NCBI GenBank assembly: GCA_029055345.1
Contig: JAIDDJ010000050.1
Coordinates: forward strand, 1-41,596
DNA length: 41,596 nt
Direction: 5' to 3'
Source: Muribaculaceae bacterium
GTDB taxonomy: Bacteria > Bacteroidota > Bacteroidia > Bacteroidales > Muribaculaceae
Every line of letters begins with the position of its first letter. The stretch's first letter is position 1. The notes below the pieces were generated by a model, which saw nothing but the letters and a program-made list of their open reading frames with translations, was not told the origin of the DNA and did not search any database. Shown here one piece after another: positions 1-9,643 of this stretch. Both the position numbers and the translations under genes were made by a program.

Positions 1-67
1 GCTGAAAGCTTTTGGAGGCATATAAGACTCTGCATAATAATATTTTACAACTATTCTAACACCCATT

Positions 68-1513
68 TTGACCTATATGCCAAAATTTATGTACAATAAA
101 TTAGGATTGATAGATTCGAACGGAAACCTTTCCACTTCTGATGACAAAAAGTTTAATAGTCATATTAGTAAATTTATAGTAACAGACAGCAAAGACCGTT
201 ATAAGCGGGCACGAGTATTCAGTTTTGCTGATGAGCCCACGTTAGATAAACTTACTCAAGGAATATTTGAAAATTCTAATGATAAAAATGGAGCAAGCGA
301 AGCAAGTAATAAGACCTTTATGTACTGTTACACCCGTCTTGCGAAAATGATTCGAGATACTGAAGGCCTTGAAGGGCAGATCTTAATAAATCTATACCCA
401 ATCCATGGATTAGGAACGGCTACTAACTACCAGGGTTATCTTGACGTTTTTCAGGAATATTACCATCCATCGCTTTATTCAGTGGATGTATATCCGATTA
501 TGCAATGGAATCCATTGGTAGTAAGGGCTGACAAGTTTAGTGGATTTAAGGAGATGAAAGCCGGGGAACTCCTTCAGGTGCATGAGCGTTTCTACCGTAC
601 ATTGGAAATGATATCGGCGCAGTCTCGAAAACACAATCGACCATTCTGGTATTTCCTGATAAGCGGAGAACTCTTCAATATCAAGAGCTCTTATTATCCG
701 GTACAGAAAGAGGAATACATGAGGTATTCTGCCTTTACGGCTCTCGCATATGGTGCAGAAGCCTTGATCTACTGGCGATTTTTGGAGAATGTAGACGATA
801 GGAATAATTTGCTGTTGACTCCAGGTGAAAATAAAGGGAATGAAATGAAATATATGAACGAGTCGTTTATGCGGCATCCTCTCAACGCTGATAGAACGCG
901 AAGTCCAATCTGGTATTATGTTCGAAGGATTAACCGTGAGATAAAGCGTTACGAACCGATATTCCTTAATACGGAGGTACAAAATGTGTTTCATACCGGT
1001 CTTGAAGAGTTGGCTCAGTACGCGATGAGTAGATATTCAGGTAAATCAGAATATGTAAAACATGGTCCTGCACCGTGGTTAGAAGACCTGGTAGAACCTG
1101 AAAGGCCGACTGCAGAGGTATGGGGGCTAAAGCCACTGGAGACTACTTCAGTTCCCGGTATACATTCTATAGAGAGTTTAGATAAAGGATTAGGTGTTAT
1201 AATATCTCATCAATCGTGTATGTCAGGATTTAAGTCTGCTGAATCCGGTCACAATCAGGGTCAGAAGGGTGTTGTAGCAATGCCCTTACCAGGTGAAGAG
1301 TATTATATGATAGTAAATCATGATTCTATAAATGCTCAGAAAATCAAGATCAATTTTAAGCCGGGATATATCATAGAAGAACTAACCCCGCTTAAATCGG
1401 GAGAAGATAATGAAAACAGTCCAATTAATACTTCCGATAAGAACGGATGTGCACTCAGTATAGAGAGATTGCTTTCGCCTGGAGGGTATCTTATTTTTCA
1501 GAGAGTCAGATAA
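68..1513 (+). CDS. Glycoside-hydrolase-like TIM-barrel protein, N-terminally incomplete
   Basis: The 481-residue product is a paralogue of the 597-residue protein at 32572-34365 and, more distantly, of the one at 35736-37142. Shared landmarks are ADEPTLDKL (acid/base-like Glu56), DVYPIMQWNPL, ALAYGAEALIYWRF, IWYYVRRINREIKRYEPIF, and a C-terminal beta domain with IVNHD, EELTPLKSGE and GGYLIF. The DEP motif followed by a Gly-rich YGA strand and an all-beta tail resembles clan GH-A-type glycosidases with a C-terminal sandwich; substrate is unknown. Compared with the 597-residue paralogue, Glu56 sits about 117 residues too early, so the first part of the barrel is missing. In-frame stops at 23-25, 35-37 and 38-40 block extension. 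Frame 1 is open from the window edge to 97-99 and includes NTHFD, like TTPFD of the paralogue, so a frameshift near 70-97 is possible. No signal peptide is visible. It could be a fragment or pseudogene; the window edge hides the 5' end. Confidence 0.6.
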   Translation: MTYMPKFMYNKLGLIDSNGNLSTSDDKKFNSHISKFIVTDSKDRYKRARVFSFADEPTLDKLTQGIFENSNDKNGASEASNKTFMYCYTRLAKMIRDTEGLEGQILINLYPIHGLGTATNYQGYLDVFQEYYHPSLYSVDVYPIMQWNPLVVRADKFSGFKEMKAGELLQVHERFYRTLEMISAQSRKHNRPFWYFLISGELFNIKSSYYPVQKEEYMRYSAFTALAYGAEALIYWRFLENVDDRNNLLLTPGENKGNEMKYMNESFMRHPLNADRTRSPIWYYVRRINREIKRYEPIFLNTEVQNVFHTGLEELAQYAMSRYSGKSEYVKHGPAPWLEDLVEPERPTAEVWGLKPLETTSVPGIHSIESLDKGLGVIISHQSCMSGFKSAESGHNQGQKGVVAMPLPGEEYYMIVNHDSINAQKIKINFKPGYIIEELTPLKSGEDNENSPINTSDKNGCALSIERLLSPGGYLIFQRVR

Positions 1514-1517
1514 TTAA

Positions 1518-1565
1518 ATTTCGGATATCAGGCTAATTGCGTCTGGTATCCGAAATATTTTATTT
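1518..1565 (+). terminator. Intrinsic terminator after the GH-like gene
   Basis: Arms 1518-1531 and 1543-1556 pair over 14 positions with a single G-U, leaving an 11-nt loop. A T-rich stretch follows (atttt at 1556-1560, then more T/A). It lies 5 nt after the stop codon of the GH-like gene. Confidence 0.75.
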
Positions 1566-1583
1566 AATAATATTTTATATAAT

Positions 1584-1615
1584 ATTGTGGATTCGTTGGG
1601 AATTCATTATATTTG
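1584..1615 (+). promoter_or_regulatory. Bacteroidetes-type promoter for the BspA-like gene
   Basis: The -33-like ATTG (1584-1587; consensus TTTG) is followed after 20 nt by TATATTTG (1608-1615), a full match to TAnnTTTG. It lies between the terminator at 1518-1565 and the start codon at 1692, which suggests the BspA-like gene is transcribed on its own with a leader of roughly 70 nt. Confidence 0.55.
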
Positions 1616-1691
1616 TGGATCAAATATGCAATTATTGCTGTAATTGATAAAGTGGAATAAAAAAGAAACCTGATTCCAAAATTGAGATAAT

Positions 1692-4600
1692 ATGATTAAA
1701 AGGAGAATGTGGGAATATTTTATTTGCCTGGCGGTATTATTTACAGTAACTCAATCTGCATTGGGTGAAGTTCCGGCGTATCTGGAGTTCGGGATATTGT
1801 CGGAGGAAGAATCGACGGCGGAAGTAGCATTCAAGAAATATTACAAAGGAGATGTAGATAAGAATACCATCATTCCATCAACAGTATGTATTGATGGAAA
1901 GGATTATAGTGTAACTACTGTTAAGCACTCAGGGTTCTTTTGCAATGAACTAATTGATACCATAACGTTGCCACCGACACTAAAATATATTAATCGGGAT
2001 GCTTTCGAAGGATCAAATATAAGTGAAATAATAATACAGGCAGATAGACTTGAAGATCTGGGGGATTGGTCATTTTCTCACTGCAAAAATTTAAAATCGT
2101 TCGATCTGAACAAGCTGCCATTGGATATATCCAACATAGGGGAGTTTTCTTTTAATGGTGCCGGTATAGAGGAGGCTGTTTGGCCGGAGTACATGCCGGT
2201 AATACCAAGGAGAATGTTCGCCGGATGTAATTTACGAAAAATATCTTTACCTCCAACATTAGAATCAATGGAGTGGGAAGCCCTTAGCTTTACAAAACTT
2301 GACACCATTAATATTCCTGCCAATGTAAAATTAGGGTTATATAGCTTGGCAGATCTCTTTGAATTAAAGGAAATAAATTTAGGTGAAGGTTGCACGCTCA
2401 ACGCAGCTCTTCAAGAGGCATTTTATCTTGAAAAATTATATTTGCCGCCCGGAACAATAATTGATGGAAGTAATTTTACTAATTTAATATCCTTAAGGGA
2501 AGTGGAAATAGCGGAGGATGTGCAGTTTGTTGGTGATCCGTTTCTATTTCACATAGATGATCCGGGAGATGCCTTAGATCCGAATTATGTAATTAACCGT
2601 GCTTATGAAGATTACCCGGATTGGTATGATTATTTGGGTTCCCTCCCAATATTCCATGAAGTGGAGAAAATTGTTTATCACACCTCCACTCCACAATATA
2701 TTAAGGGACATTATGTGTTTAGAAATACAATGTATGACAATACCATATTGTATGTCAATGCGGATGGGATCGGAGCGGCATATGGAACTAACCCGTGGAG
2801 TCGATTTAAAACTATATTGCCGATACCCGGTACTGAAAAGATGCCCGAATATTTGGAATTTGGCATCATATCGGAAGAAGAAGCAACGGTTGAAGTGGCG
2901 TTTAAGAGTGAATATTCAGGAAATGTAGATGATGACATATATATTCCTTCAACGGTAACCATTTCGGGGAAAGAATACACAGTTACTGCGGTCAAGGATG
3001 GAGGATTTAGCGGTTCGAAGCTCAATAGGGATATTCAGACCATAACGTTGGGCCCCGGCATAAAGCGAATAGGAGAGTCGGCATTTTCAGGATCTTCAAT
3101 AAAATATTTGGTTGTAACGGCCGATAGGCTTGATGAGATTGGGAACAATGCGTTTCGAAACTGCGTGAATCTAAAGAAGTTCACTATGGCCAAGTTGCCG
3201 ACAGACATTACGAAAATAGGGACGGCAGTTTTCTATAATACGGGTCTGGAGGAAATTGAATGGCCGGAGGATGTCACGACAATACCCGAAGATTTTTTCC
3301 GTTACAGTAAGCCAAAGGATATCACCTTGCCGGATAATGTAACAATCAAATCCCACGCATTGAGCGACCTATATAATCTGAAGGCACTTAAGATAGGGAA
3401 TGAGTGTACACTCGAAAACGAGTCTGTCGGAAACCTTTTTAAAATTAAGCACTTGATTCTTCCGGATGGAACAAAAATCTATGGGACCAATTTTTCTAAT
3501 AGTTTGTCATTGGAAGAATTACGGCTAGGAGAGATTATCGAGTTCCATGATCATCCGCGGATGTTAGAGAATGTTCCGCTTGAAGTTGATGAATCAGAAG
3601 TGTCACTGCCCGAAGGATTTATAAACGGGGCAATTCCCCCGGGACAATGTGGTTTATGGCGCATAGTCTACCGTTGTAAAACAATGCCAGTTACAGAGTC
3701 GCCGACCCTGTTTCGGGAGGATATTTATGATACCGCAGAGTTATATCTGCCCTATAGTTGGATAGAGCCGTCGAGAGCGATATCGCCATGGAATCAATTT
3801 GGCAAGATAAAGTATATAGACTGGGCGGAAGAAATTCCCGAATACATGGAATTTGAAATTTACGAGGATAAAATTCTCACAGCTGAGGTATACCTGGGCA
3901 ATACCGATAGTGTAGAACGGGATCTTATCATTCCTGCGGTTGTTCGGATAAATGGTAAAACATTAGAATGGGAGGTCAGTGGAGGAGGAGATACCGATTA
4001 CAATGTTGTAGGCGTAAGTGCAGGCGGCTTCCGCGGATCTGAAGGCACCAAGGGGTTGAAGTCGGTAGCTTTCCCCTCAAGCATCGACTATGTCACAATA
4101 GAGAGGGAAGCCTTTTCCGGCTCATCGGTTGAAGCAATATTGTTTAAAAGGCAGCTGGGTTATATCGGTGATCGGGCCTTTGAAAAATGCAAAAATTTGC
4201 TGACCATTGATTTAGAAAAATTCCCATCCCGTCCTACCTCTTGGGGCAGTAAATTGTTTTATAAATCCGCGCTAAAAGATGTTACATGGCCAAAAGATAA
4301 ATCGACAGTTCCCAAGGAAGTGTTCTTTGGATGCGAGATAAATACGATATCATTTCCCGAAACGTTGAGGAGCGTAGAAAAATCCGCGTTTCAGTATGCG
4401 AAAATCGACAGCCTCGCAATCCCGGACAATGTCGCCATTCAGGAATCGGCATTCAGTGACATATTCAATTTAAAGGATCTTAAATTGGGAACAAACTGTT
4501 CGATAGAAGTCACAGCCTTTAACAACGCATTTAGTATGACCAAGTTGCTCCTGCCGGCAGGGACAATAATATATGGGAACAAGGGTTTTAATAACTGGCT

Positions 4601-5087
4601 CTCTATCAAGGAGTTTGAGATAGCAGAAGATGTACAGTTCACCAGAAACCTACAATTATTCAGCAATGTGTCGCTTACAGACAAATATGAAGCGTGGGAT
4701 GATTATCCAGACGGATACACCTATGGGCAGACTCCGTCACAGATAGCAGTGCCGGAAAAAGTAATATATCACACTTCGACTCCCCAACCTTTAGCAAACA
4801 TGAATTTCTTGCCTCAGTCCTTTTATGATAATGCCATTTTATATGTGAATGCAGATGGAGTGGAAAAGGCAAAGAAGACACTTCCCTGGAATCAGTTCAA
4901 GACCATCCTTCCGATTACGCCGAATAGCATGGATAGCGTAATGGAAGAAAAAACGGATATAGATGAATGTCCCGAGGGAATCTATACTATTGATGGTATA
5001 TATGCCGGCACCACGACAGAGGGGCTTTCTCCGGGTATATATGTCCATAGGCAGGGAAGCCGCGCAAAGAAAATTGTTATCCGATAG
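1692..5087 (+). CDS. Secreted BspA-like leucine-rich-repeat surface protein with three tandem modules
   Basis: The 1131-residue protein opens with a signal peptide (about residues 1-25, hydrophobic YFICLAVLFTVTQSA). The remainder is LRR_5/BspA (Treponema pallidum-type LRR) sequence with the rhythm I..FAF..C..L..I.LP..L..I...AF. The same module recurs three times, starting near residues 28, 384 and 715, each with P-x-Y-[LM]-E-F at its head, then an IIPS/IIPA-TV-I-GK strand, then the LRR run. The first and third modules close with an ILYVNADG...PWxxFKTILPI segment and the second with a related PWNQFGKIKYI version. The C terminus (GLSPGIYVHRQGSRAKKIVIR-like) resembles the short C-terminal sorting-type domains common on Bacteroidales surface proteins, so export to the cell surface is inferred. 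BspA proteins are known as adhesins; the ligand here is unknown. It follows a GH-like gene, as do its two relatives at 31203 and 34434. Confidence 0.85.
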   Translation: MIKRRMWEYFICLAVLFTVTQSALGEVPAYLEFGILSEEESTAEVAFKKYYKGDVDKNTIIPSTVCIDGKDYSVTTVKHSGFFCNELIDTITLPPTLKYINRDAFEGSNISEIIIQADRLEDLGDWSFSHCKNLKSFDLNKLPLDISNIGEFSFNGAGIEEAVWPEYMPVIPRRMFAGCNLRKISLPPTLESMEWEALSFTKLDTINIPANVKLGLYSLADLFELKEINLGEGCTLNAALQEAFYLEKLYLPPGTIIDGSNFTNLISLREVEIAEDVQFVGDPFLFHIDDPGDALDPNYVINRAYEDYPDWYDYLGSLPIFHEVEKIVYHTSTPQYIKGHYVFRNTMYDNTILYVNADGIGAAYGTNPWSRFKTILPIPGTEKMPEYLEFGIISEEEATVEVAFKSEYSGNVDDDIYIPSTVTISGKEYTVTAVKDGGFSGSKLNRDIQTITLGPGIKRIGESAFSGSSIKYLVVTADRLDEIGNNAFRNCVNLKKFTMAKLPTDITKIGTAVFYNTGLEEIEWPEDVTTIPEDFFRYSKPKDITLPDNVTIKSHALSDLYNLKALKIGNECTLENESVGNLFKIKHLILPDGTKIYGTNFSNSLSLEELRLGEIIEFHDHPRMLENVPLEVDESEVSLPEGFINGAIPPGQCGLWRIVYRCKTMPVTESPTLFREDIYDTAELYLPYSWIEPSRAISPWNQFGKIKYIDWAEEIPEYMEFEIYEDKILTAEVYLGNTDSVERDLIIPAVVRINGKTLEWEVSGGGDTDYNVVGVSAGGFRGSEGTKGLKSVAFPSSIDYVTIEREAFSGSSVEAILFKRQLGYIGDRAFEKCKNLLTIDLEKFPSRPTSWGSKLFYKSALKDVTWPKDKSTVPKEVFFGCEINTISFPETLRSVEKSAFQYAKIDSLAIPDNVAIQESAFSDIFNLKDLKLGTNCSIEVTAFNNAFSMTKLLLPAGTIIYGNKGFNNWLSIKEFEIAEDVQFTRNLQLFSNVSLTDKYEAWDDYPDGYTYGQTPSQIAVPEKVIYHTSTPQPLANMNFLPQSFYDNAILYVNADGVEKAKKTLPWNQFKTILPITPNSMDSVMEEKTDIDECPEGIYTIDGIYAGTTTEGLSPGIYVHRQGSRAKKIVIR

Positions 5088-5103
5088 TCTAAGACCCTAT
5101 CCC

Positions 5104-5157
5104 AAAAAAATGAAATTCACCCCAAAAGTCAGGCAAAAGACTTTTGGGGTGAATTTC
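5104..5157 (-). terminator. Strong terminator between convergent genes
   Basis: Perfect 19-bp inverted repeat: arms 5112-5130 and 5139-5157 with an 8-nt loop. On the - strand the hairpin is followed by a run of seven T (complement of 5104-5110), so it best serves the operon ending with the DegT-family gene at 5199. The stem could also stop transcription coming from the BspA-like gene on the + strand. Confidence 0.9.
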
Positions 5158-5198
5158 CAATATGCCGAATATAATAAGCGCGTTGCTAAGAATGCTTT

Positions 5199-6296
5199 CT
5201 AAAAGTTGTTGATAAGGGTTGCGACTTTAATTGCTTCTTCATCGGTGAGGACGGGAGAGATCGGGAGAGAGAGTTCGCGTGAATGAATGCTTTCGGTGAT
5301 TGGGAGGCTCATGTTGGCCCATTCGCTGTAGCATTCCTGACGGTGAGGAGGGATGGGGTAATGAATCAGAGTCTCGACACCGTTGTCCTTAAGATAGCGT
5401 TGGAGTTCATCACGCCGATCACTCAGAACGGGGAAAATATGGAACACGTTGCGATGCATATCCGGAGTCGGGGGCAGCATGACATCGGGATGCGAAATAG
5501 AGTCATAATAAATAGATGCAACGCGTCGGCGTTCATTATTATCGGCGTCCAAATGACGGAGTTTTACCCTGAGGAGAGCAGCCTGAATTTCATCAAGGCG
5601 AGAATTTTTTCCCTGGTATTTGAACACATATTTTCTTTGAGAGCCATAATTGGCAAGGGCGCGGATAATATTTTCCAGCTCTTCATCGTCAGTAGTTACT
5701 GCCCCGGCATCTCCCATTGCTCCAAGGTTTTTGCCGGGATAGAAGCTATGGGCGGCAGCGAGGCCAAGGCTACCGGTGCGCCGAGTGTCGTAGAATGCAC
5801 CGTGAGCCTGCGCGTTGTCCTCGAGCAGAATCAAGTTATGCTTTTTGACGATATCGGCAATCCGGTCATTATAGGCGCAACGTCCATACAGATGAACTAT
5901 CATCAGAGCTTTAGTCCGTGGCCCCAGAGCCTCTTCGATTTTCAGCGGATCGATCTGCAGGGTTACGGGATCCGGTTCCACGAGCCGAGGAGTCAGGCCT
6001 GTTTCAGTAATGGCGAGAATAGTGGCGATATACGTATTGGCGGGGACAATGACCTCATCGCCCGGGCTCAGTCGACCGGACTCAATCAGCGCACGAAAGA
6101 TGAGGATAAGGGCGTCCAGGCCGTTAGCAACGCCGACAGCCTTCGCGGTCCCGATAAATCCGGCATATTCTTCTTCAAATGAAGCGACCTCGCGGCCTTG
6201 CAGATACCATCCGGAACGGACAGCCCGGGCGATAGCCGCTTCTATTTCCGCGCCGTGCGCGGCATTAACCTTGCCGAGATCGAGAAATCTTATCAT
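5199..6296 (-). CDS. DegT/DnrJ/EryC1/StrS-family PLP-dependent sugar aminotransferase
   Basis: The 365-residue protein has the full length and signatures of sugar-nucleotide aminotransferases: GVANGLDAL near residue 55, [14 protein letters not shown] (79-92), VHLYGR (134-139), [11 protein letters not shown] (D160 and Q163), and [16 protein letters not shown] with Schiff-base Lys189. Relatives transfer an amino group to keto-sugar nucleotides such as dTDP-3- or 4-keto-6-deoxyhexoses for surface polysaccharide. The exact substrate cannot be read from the sequence. No other sugar-nucleotide gene is nearby, which is unusual for this family. It is the last gene of a - strand run and overlaps the upstream nhaD by 4 nt (ATGA at 6293-6296), implying translational coupling. 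The terminator at 5104-5157 follows. Confidence 0.88.
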   Translation of the reverse strand: MIRFLDLGKVNAAHGAEIEAAIARAVRSGWYLQGREVASFEEEYAGFIGTAKAVGVANGLDALILIFRALIESGRLSPGDEVIVPANTYIATILAITETGLTPRLVEPDPVTLQIDPLKIEEALGPRTKALMIVHLYGRCAYNDRIADIVKKHNLILLEDNAQAHGAFYDTRRTGSLGLAAAHSFYPGKNLGAMGDAGAVTTDDEELENIIRALANYGSQRKYVFKYQGKNSRLDEIQAALLRVKLRHLDADNNERRRVASIYYDSISHPDVMLPPTPDMHRNVFHIFPVLSDRRDELQRYLKDNGVETLIHYPIPPHRQECYSEWANMSLPITESIHSRELSLPISPVLTDEEAIKVATLINNF

Positions 6297-7717
6297 ATAT
6301 TAGGGATTCCCATAAAAGGGGCTTTCATGAGCAGCACTTCAATTATATATATTGCAGCTCCGGCAAGATAGCCAACAAGAGCAATTAAAGTGAAGCGCTT
6401 CAGATACCATCCGAAATTCATTTTTTCGAGACCCATAGCGATAACGCCTGCCGCGGAACCGATAATGAGCATACTGCCGCCCACGCCGGCACAATAGCTC
6501 AGGAATTCCCAGAACACGCCGTCCTGCACGAAATTGGCGGCGTAACCGACAACATCTGGATGAGCGAGAGGATACATACCCATCACACCGGCTACGAGAG
6601 GAACATTGTCAAATATCGAAGACATAATTCCGAGCAGAATATTTATGATGTAGATGTTATGGACCTCCACATCGAGCCAATGAGCGGCGGCCGACAGGAT
6701 GCCGGAAGCCTCAAGAACTCCGACGGCAAGCAGAATGCCGAGGAAGAAGAGGATAGACGGCATGTCGATGCGCGCAATTACCTGCGGGAGGCGGTGCTGT
6801 TTACGGCGCTCCGTGCGCTTGCCGTTATAGAATATTTCAGTGTAAAGCCAAAGGACGCCGAGAACAAACAGCATTCCTACGAACGGGGGGAGATGCGTAA
6901 TGCTTTTGAATACCGGCACAAAAAGAAGGCCACCGACACCGAGACAGAAAATGGTGAGACGTTCCCGGCCCGACATTCCGTGAGTAAGATCCTGCGCCGG
7001 AGTCTCCACCGGAGCGAGGGTTCCCTTGAGTTTACTCTGAATCATCAGGAGAGGAACAACCATAGCGACAAGTGAAGGAAGAAGCACGTATTCAATAAGC
7101 GCCAGTGCAGTCACATTTCCCTTTACCCAGAGCATTATGGTTGTGACGTCTCCGATAGGGCTCCATGCCCCTCCGGTATTGGCGGCAATCACCACCATTC
7201 CGGCGTAAAGCCAGCGTTCCTCCTGTTCGGCCACCAGCTTGCGCAGCAGGAGAACCATAACGATGGTTGTGGTCATATTGTCGAGCACGGCGGAGAAGAT
7301 GAAAGTCACAAAGCAGATCACCCAGAGGAGCGTGCGCTTATTGCGGGTAGTGATTCTGCTTGTAATCACGGTGAATCCGCCATGAATGTCAACGAGTTCG
7401 ACAATAGTCATCGCGCCGATAAGGAAGAAAAGCGTCTGGGTGATATCGCCGAGCGATTCAACGAGTTTTACATCAGTCACATAGCTGAGGGCCTGCTTGT
7501 GAAGGCTCTGGCCGGCAAGCATAGGATTCGAATCGACATAGGCCTTGAAATGCTCAGCTTCTACATAAGGCACGATATACTCCGCTCCAAGGGCATAAAG
7601 AATCCAAAGGAGCATTCCGAGCAGAAGGGCTGTCGCAGTCTTGTCGACGCGCAACGGATGTTCAAGGGCTATCCCGAGGTAGCCTATGAAAAATAAAATA
7701 ATAATGGTGGTAATCAT
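6293..7717 (-). CDS. nhaD: NhaD-family Na+/H+ antiporter
   Basis: The 474-residue integral membrane protein has about twelve hydrophobic segments. Family signatures include [19 protein letters not shown] (about residues 96-114), [20 protein letters not shown] (141-160), [20 protein letters not shown], and a second-half repeat [18 protein letters not shown] followed by [18 protein letters not shown]. The paired DN motifs in the two halves are typical of the ion-transporter superfamily fold. The protein exchanges Na+ (or Li+) for protons across the inner membrane. It lies 39 nt downstream of the lytic transglycosylase gene and overlaps the aminotransferase start by 4 nt, so all are probably cotranscribed. 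Confidence 0.9.
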   Translation of the reverse strand: MITTIIILFFIGYLGIALEHPLRVDKTATALLLGMLLWILYALGAEYIVPYVEAEHFKAYVDSNPMLAGQSLHKQALSYVTDVKLVESLGDITQTLFFLIGAMTIVELVDIHGGFTVITSRITTRNKRTLLWVICFVTFIFSAVLDNMTTTIVMVLLLRKLVAEQEERWLYAGMVVIAANTGGAWSPIGDVTTIMLWVKGNVTALALIEYVLLPSLVAMVVPLLMIQSKLKGTLAPVETPAQDLTHGMSGRERLTIFCLGVGGLLFVPVFKSITHLPPFVGMLFVLGVLWLYTEIFYNGKRTERRKQHRLPQVIARIDMPSILFFLGILLAVGVLEASGILSAAAHWLDVEVHNIYIINILLGIMSSIFDNVPLVAGVMGMYPLAHPDVVGYAANFVQDGVFWEFLSYCAGVGGSMLIIGSAAGVIAMGLEKMNFGWYLKRFTLIALVGYLAGAAIYIIEVLLMKAPFMGIPNI

Positions 7718-7756
7718 GGTACTGGTTATAAGTAAAAGAAGTAAAAACAGGTAAAC

Positions 7757-9604
7757 CTATTTCTTTTTCTTGGATTTAGAAGACTTTCCTTTTGAGGATT
7801 TGGAGCCGGACTTTCCGGAAGCAGCTTTAGTGGTTGAATTTGTGCCAGAGCTTTTGGCAGGAATCTTGATGCTCTCCCCGGCGCGCAGGGCATCCCCTGT
7901 CATGTTATTGGCCTTTTTGAGTGCTTCGACAGTAGTGCCATATTTTTTTGCGATAACAGTAAGGTTTTCTCCACTCTTGATGTTATGAGTGGCGGGCTGG
8001 CTTTCGGCAGCTTTCTTTTTGGATGTATCGGTCTTGGAACCTTTTGTGTCGGTCTTGGCACTCTTTTTAGTGGAATTTGTAGCGGTTTCAGCCTGATTTG
8101 TCTTCTTTTTGGGCTGAGCGGTTTGAGCGGCAGCCTGAGCGCTGTCGTTCCGTTTTGATTCATTGACAGCCTGGGCTTTTGAAGGAGCCACTTCTCTTGC
8201 CGAGGGATTATTGGCAAGTTCGGGGGTAGTGGTGATTCGCAGCATCTGGCCGGTGCGGACATTATTCCGGGAGAGATGATTCCAGCTCTTGATGTCATCG
8301 ACAGAGACGCCATACATTGCTGCGATGGCCGTAAGCGTCTGGTTTGGTTCAACCTTATGGGAAATGGTTTTTGTGGCTCCGGATTTATTTGTTCTTACGG
8401 GTTCGGTATTTTTCGGGGCCTGTTCGAAAGGAGTTTCCTCCGCCACGAGTTCATCGGGGTCGACAGCGGGCGTATTTTGGTCAGATGCGGCCCCCGGCGA
8501 AGCGTCAAGGCGCTGCGCGTATTTAGCGGCTTCATAATTGAGGATATCCTTCTCACTCATAATGTATGCGTGAATCTGCTGGGAAGGCAGAACGAGCGTG
8601 TACTGCCTGTCGGGGTTGCCGGGAATTATATCGGCCCTGAACTGAGGATTGAGCACGCGGAGTTCATCGACGGGTATGTCGAGGACTTTCGAAATCTGGT
8701 TGAAGTGCACGCGATTTGAAATCATCAGTGTATCAGTGACAAGGGGCTTTGTGGCGAGCACCGGGCTTATGTTGTGATAGGGGTAATATGTCATCACATA
8801 GTTGGCGGCGATGAACATAGGGACGTATCCACGGGTTTCGGCCGGCAGGTAGTAATAGATTGACCAGAAATCGTGACTTTTTGGGTCACCACCGGCACGT
8901 CGGATAGCTTTGTTAACATTTCCGGGCCCGCAATTGTAGGCCGCGATTGCGAGCGACCAGTCACCGTAAGAGTCATAGAGGCTTTTAAGGTATTGGGCAG
9001 CTTTCTTGGATGAGAGATATGGGTCACGGCGTTCATCCACAAGAGAAGTCACCTCAAGGCCCAAACCCTTACCGGTGGCAACCATAAATTGCCAAAGGCC
9101 ACCGGCCCCGGAATGTGACACGGCGTTGGGATTGAGTGCGGATTCGATTATGGGGAGATACTTGAGTTCGAGCGGAAGGCCGGCTTCCTCAAGGGCCTGT
9201 TCGAAAATAGGCATATAGTAGATGCTCAGTCCGAGCATTGCAGCCACACCGGCACGGTTCTTTGACGTGTAGCGGTCGATATAGCTTCGCACAATCTGGT
9301 TGAAAGGCATTTCGATGACCGTGTTCATGCGCGACAGGCGTTCGCGGATGGTAGCATCCGAGGTGTCTACATCGGGTTGTTTGCGATAACGGTCGTCAGT
9401 GGCGGTGTAGTTTTTGAGATACCATCCTTCGAGCATCTTTTGGGTGTCGATCTCATAGCTTTCCGGAAAAATGATGCAAGAGTCGGCGATGTTATGTTTA
9501 AGGTCAAGGATGGTTTTCGGTCGGTCGGTCTGAGCGGCTGAAACAGAGAGGGCCGCTATTGCGGCAGTAAAAGTTATGCTTAGGATTCTATTGATGATTT
9601 TCAT
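7757..9604 (-). CDS. mltD: MltD-like membrane-bound lytic murein transglycosylase with two LysM domains
   Basis: The 615-residue protein has a signal peptide (1-24). A soluble-lytic-transglycosylase domain (about 130-265) carries catalytic Glu154 in PIIESALNPNAVSHSGAGG, GLWQFM, and AIAAYNCGPGNVNKAI. Two LysM peptidoglycan-binding domains follow, near 412-458 and 544-588 (e.g. SGENLTVIAKKYGTTVEAL), joined by Ser/Thr/Lys/Ala-rich linkers. A very basic tail (SKGKSSKSKKKK) ends it. It cleaves the MurNAc-GlcNAc bond with 1,6-anhydro formation in the periplasm. Its position directly after parA, parB and the DUF5683 gene is a conserved Bacteroidetes arrangement, linking septal wall turnover to chromosome segregation by location. 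Confidence 0.9.
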   Translation of the reverse strand: MKIINRILSITFTAAIAALSVSAAQTDRPKTILDLKHNIADSCIIFPESYEIDTQKMLEGWYLKNYTATDDRYRKQPDVDTSDATIRERLSRMNTVIEMPFNQIVRSYIDRYTSKNRAGVAAMLGLSIYYMPIFEQALEEAGLPLELKYLPIIESALNPNAVSHSGAGGLWQFMVATGKGLGLEVTSLVDERRDPYLSSKKAAQYLKSLYDSYGDWSLAIAAYNCGPGNVNKAIRRAGGDPKSHDFWSIYYYLPAETRGYVPMFIAANYVMTYYPYHNISPVLATKPLVTDTLMISNRVHFNQISKVLDIPVDELRVLNPQFRADIIPGNPDRQYTLVLPSQQIHAYIMSEKDILNYEAAKYAQRLDASPGAASDQNTPAVDPDELVAEETPFEQAPKNTEPVRTNKSGATKTISHKVEPNQTLTAIAAMYGVSVDDIKSWNHLSRNNVRTGQMLRITTTPELANNPSAREVAPSKAQAVNESKRNDSAQAAAQTAQPKKKTNQAETATNSTKKSAKTDTKGSKTDTSKKKAAESQPATHNIKSGENLTVIAKKYGTTVEALKKANNMTGDALRAGESIKIPAKSSGTNSTTKAASGKSGSKSSKGKSSKSKKKK

Positions 9605-9643
9605 AATGATGTCGGTTTATATATATAATGGAGAAATGAAGTT

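Noticed and set aside
5283-6182. A 299-codon open frame on the + strand.
   Set aside because: It is the antisense of the DegT-family aminotransferase, has no family motif, and its partner frame has all catalytic residues.
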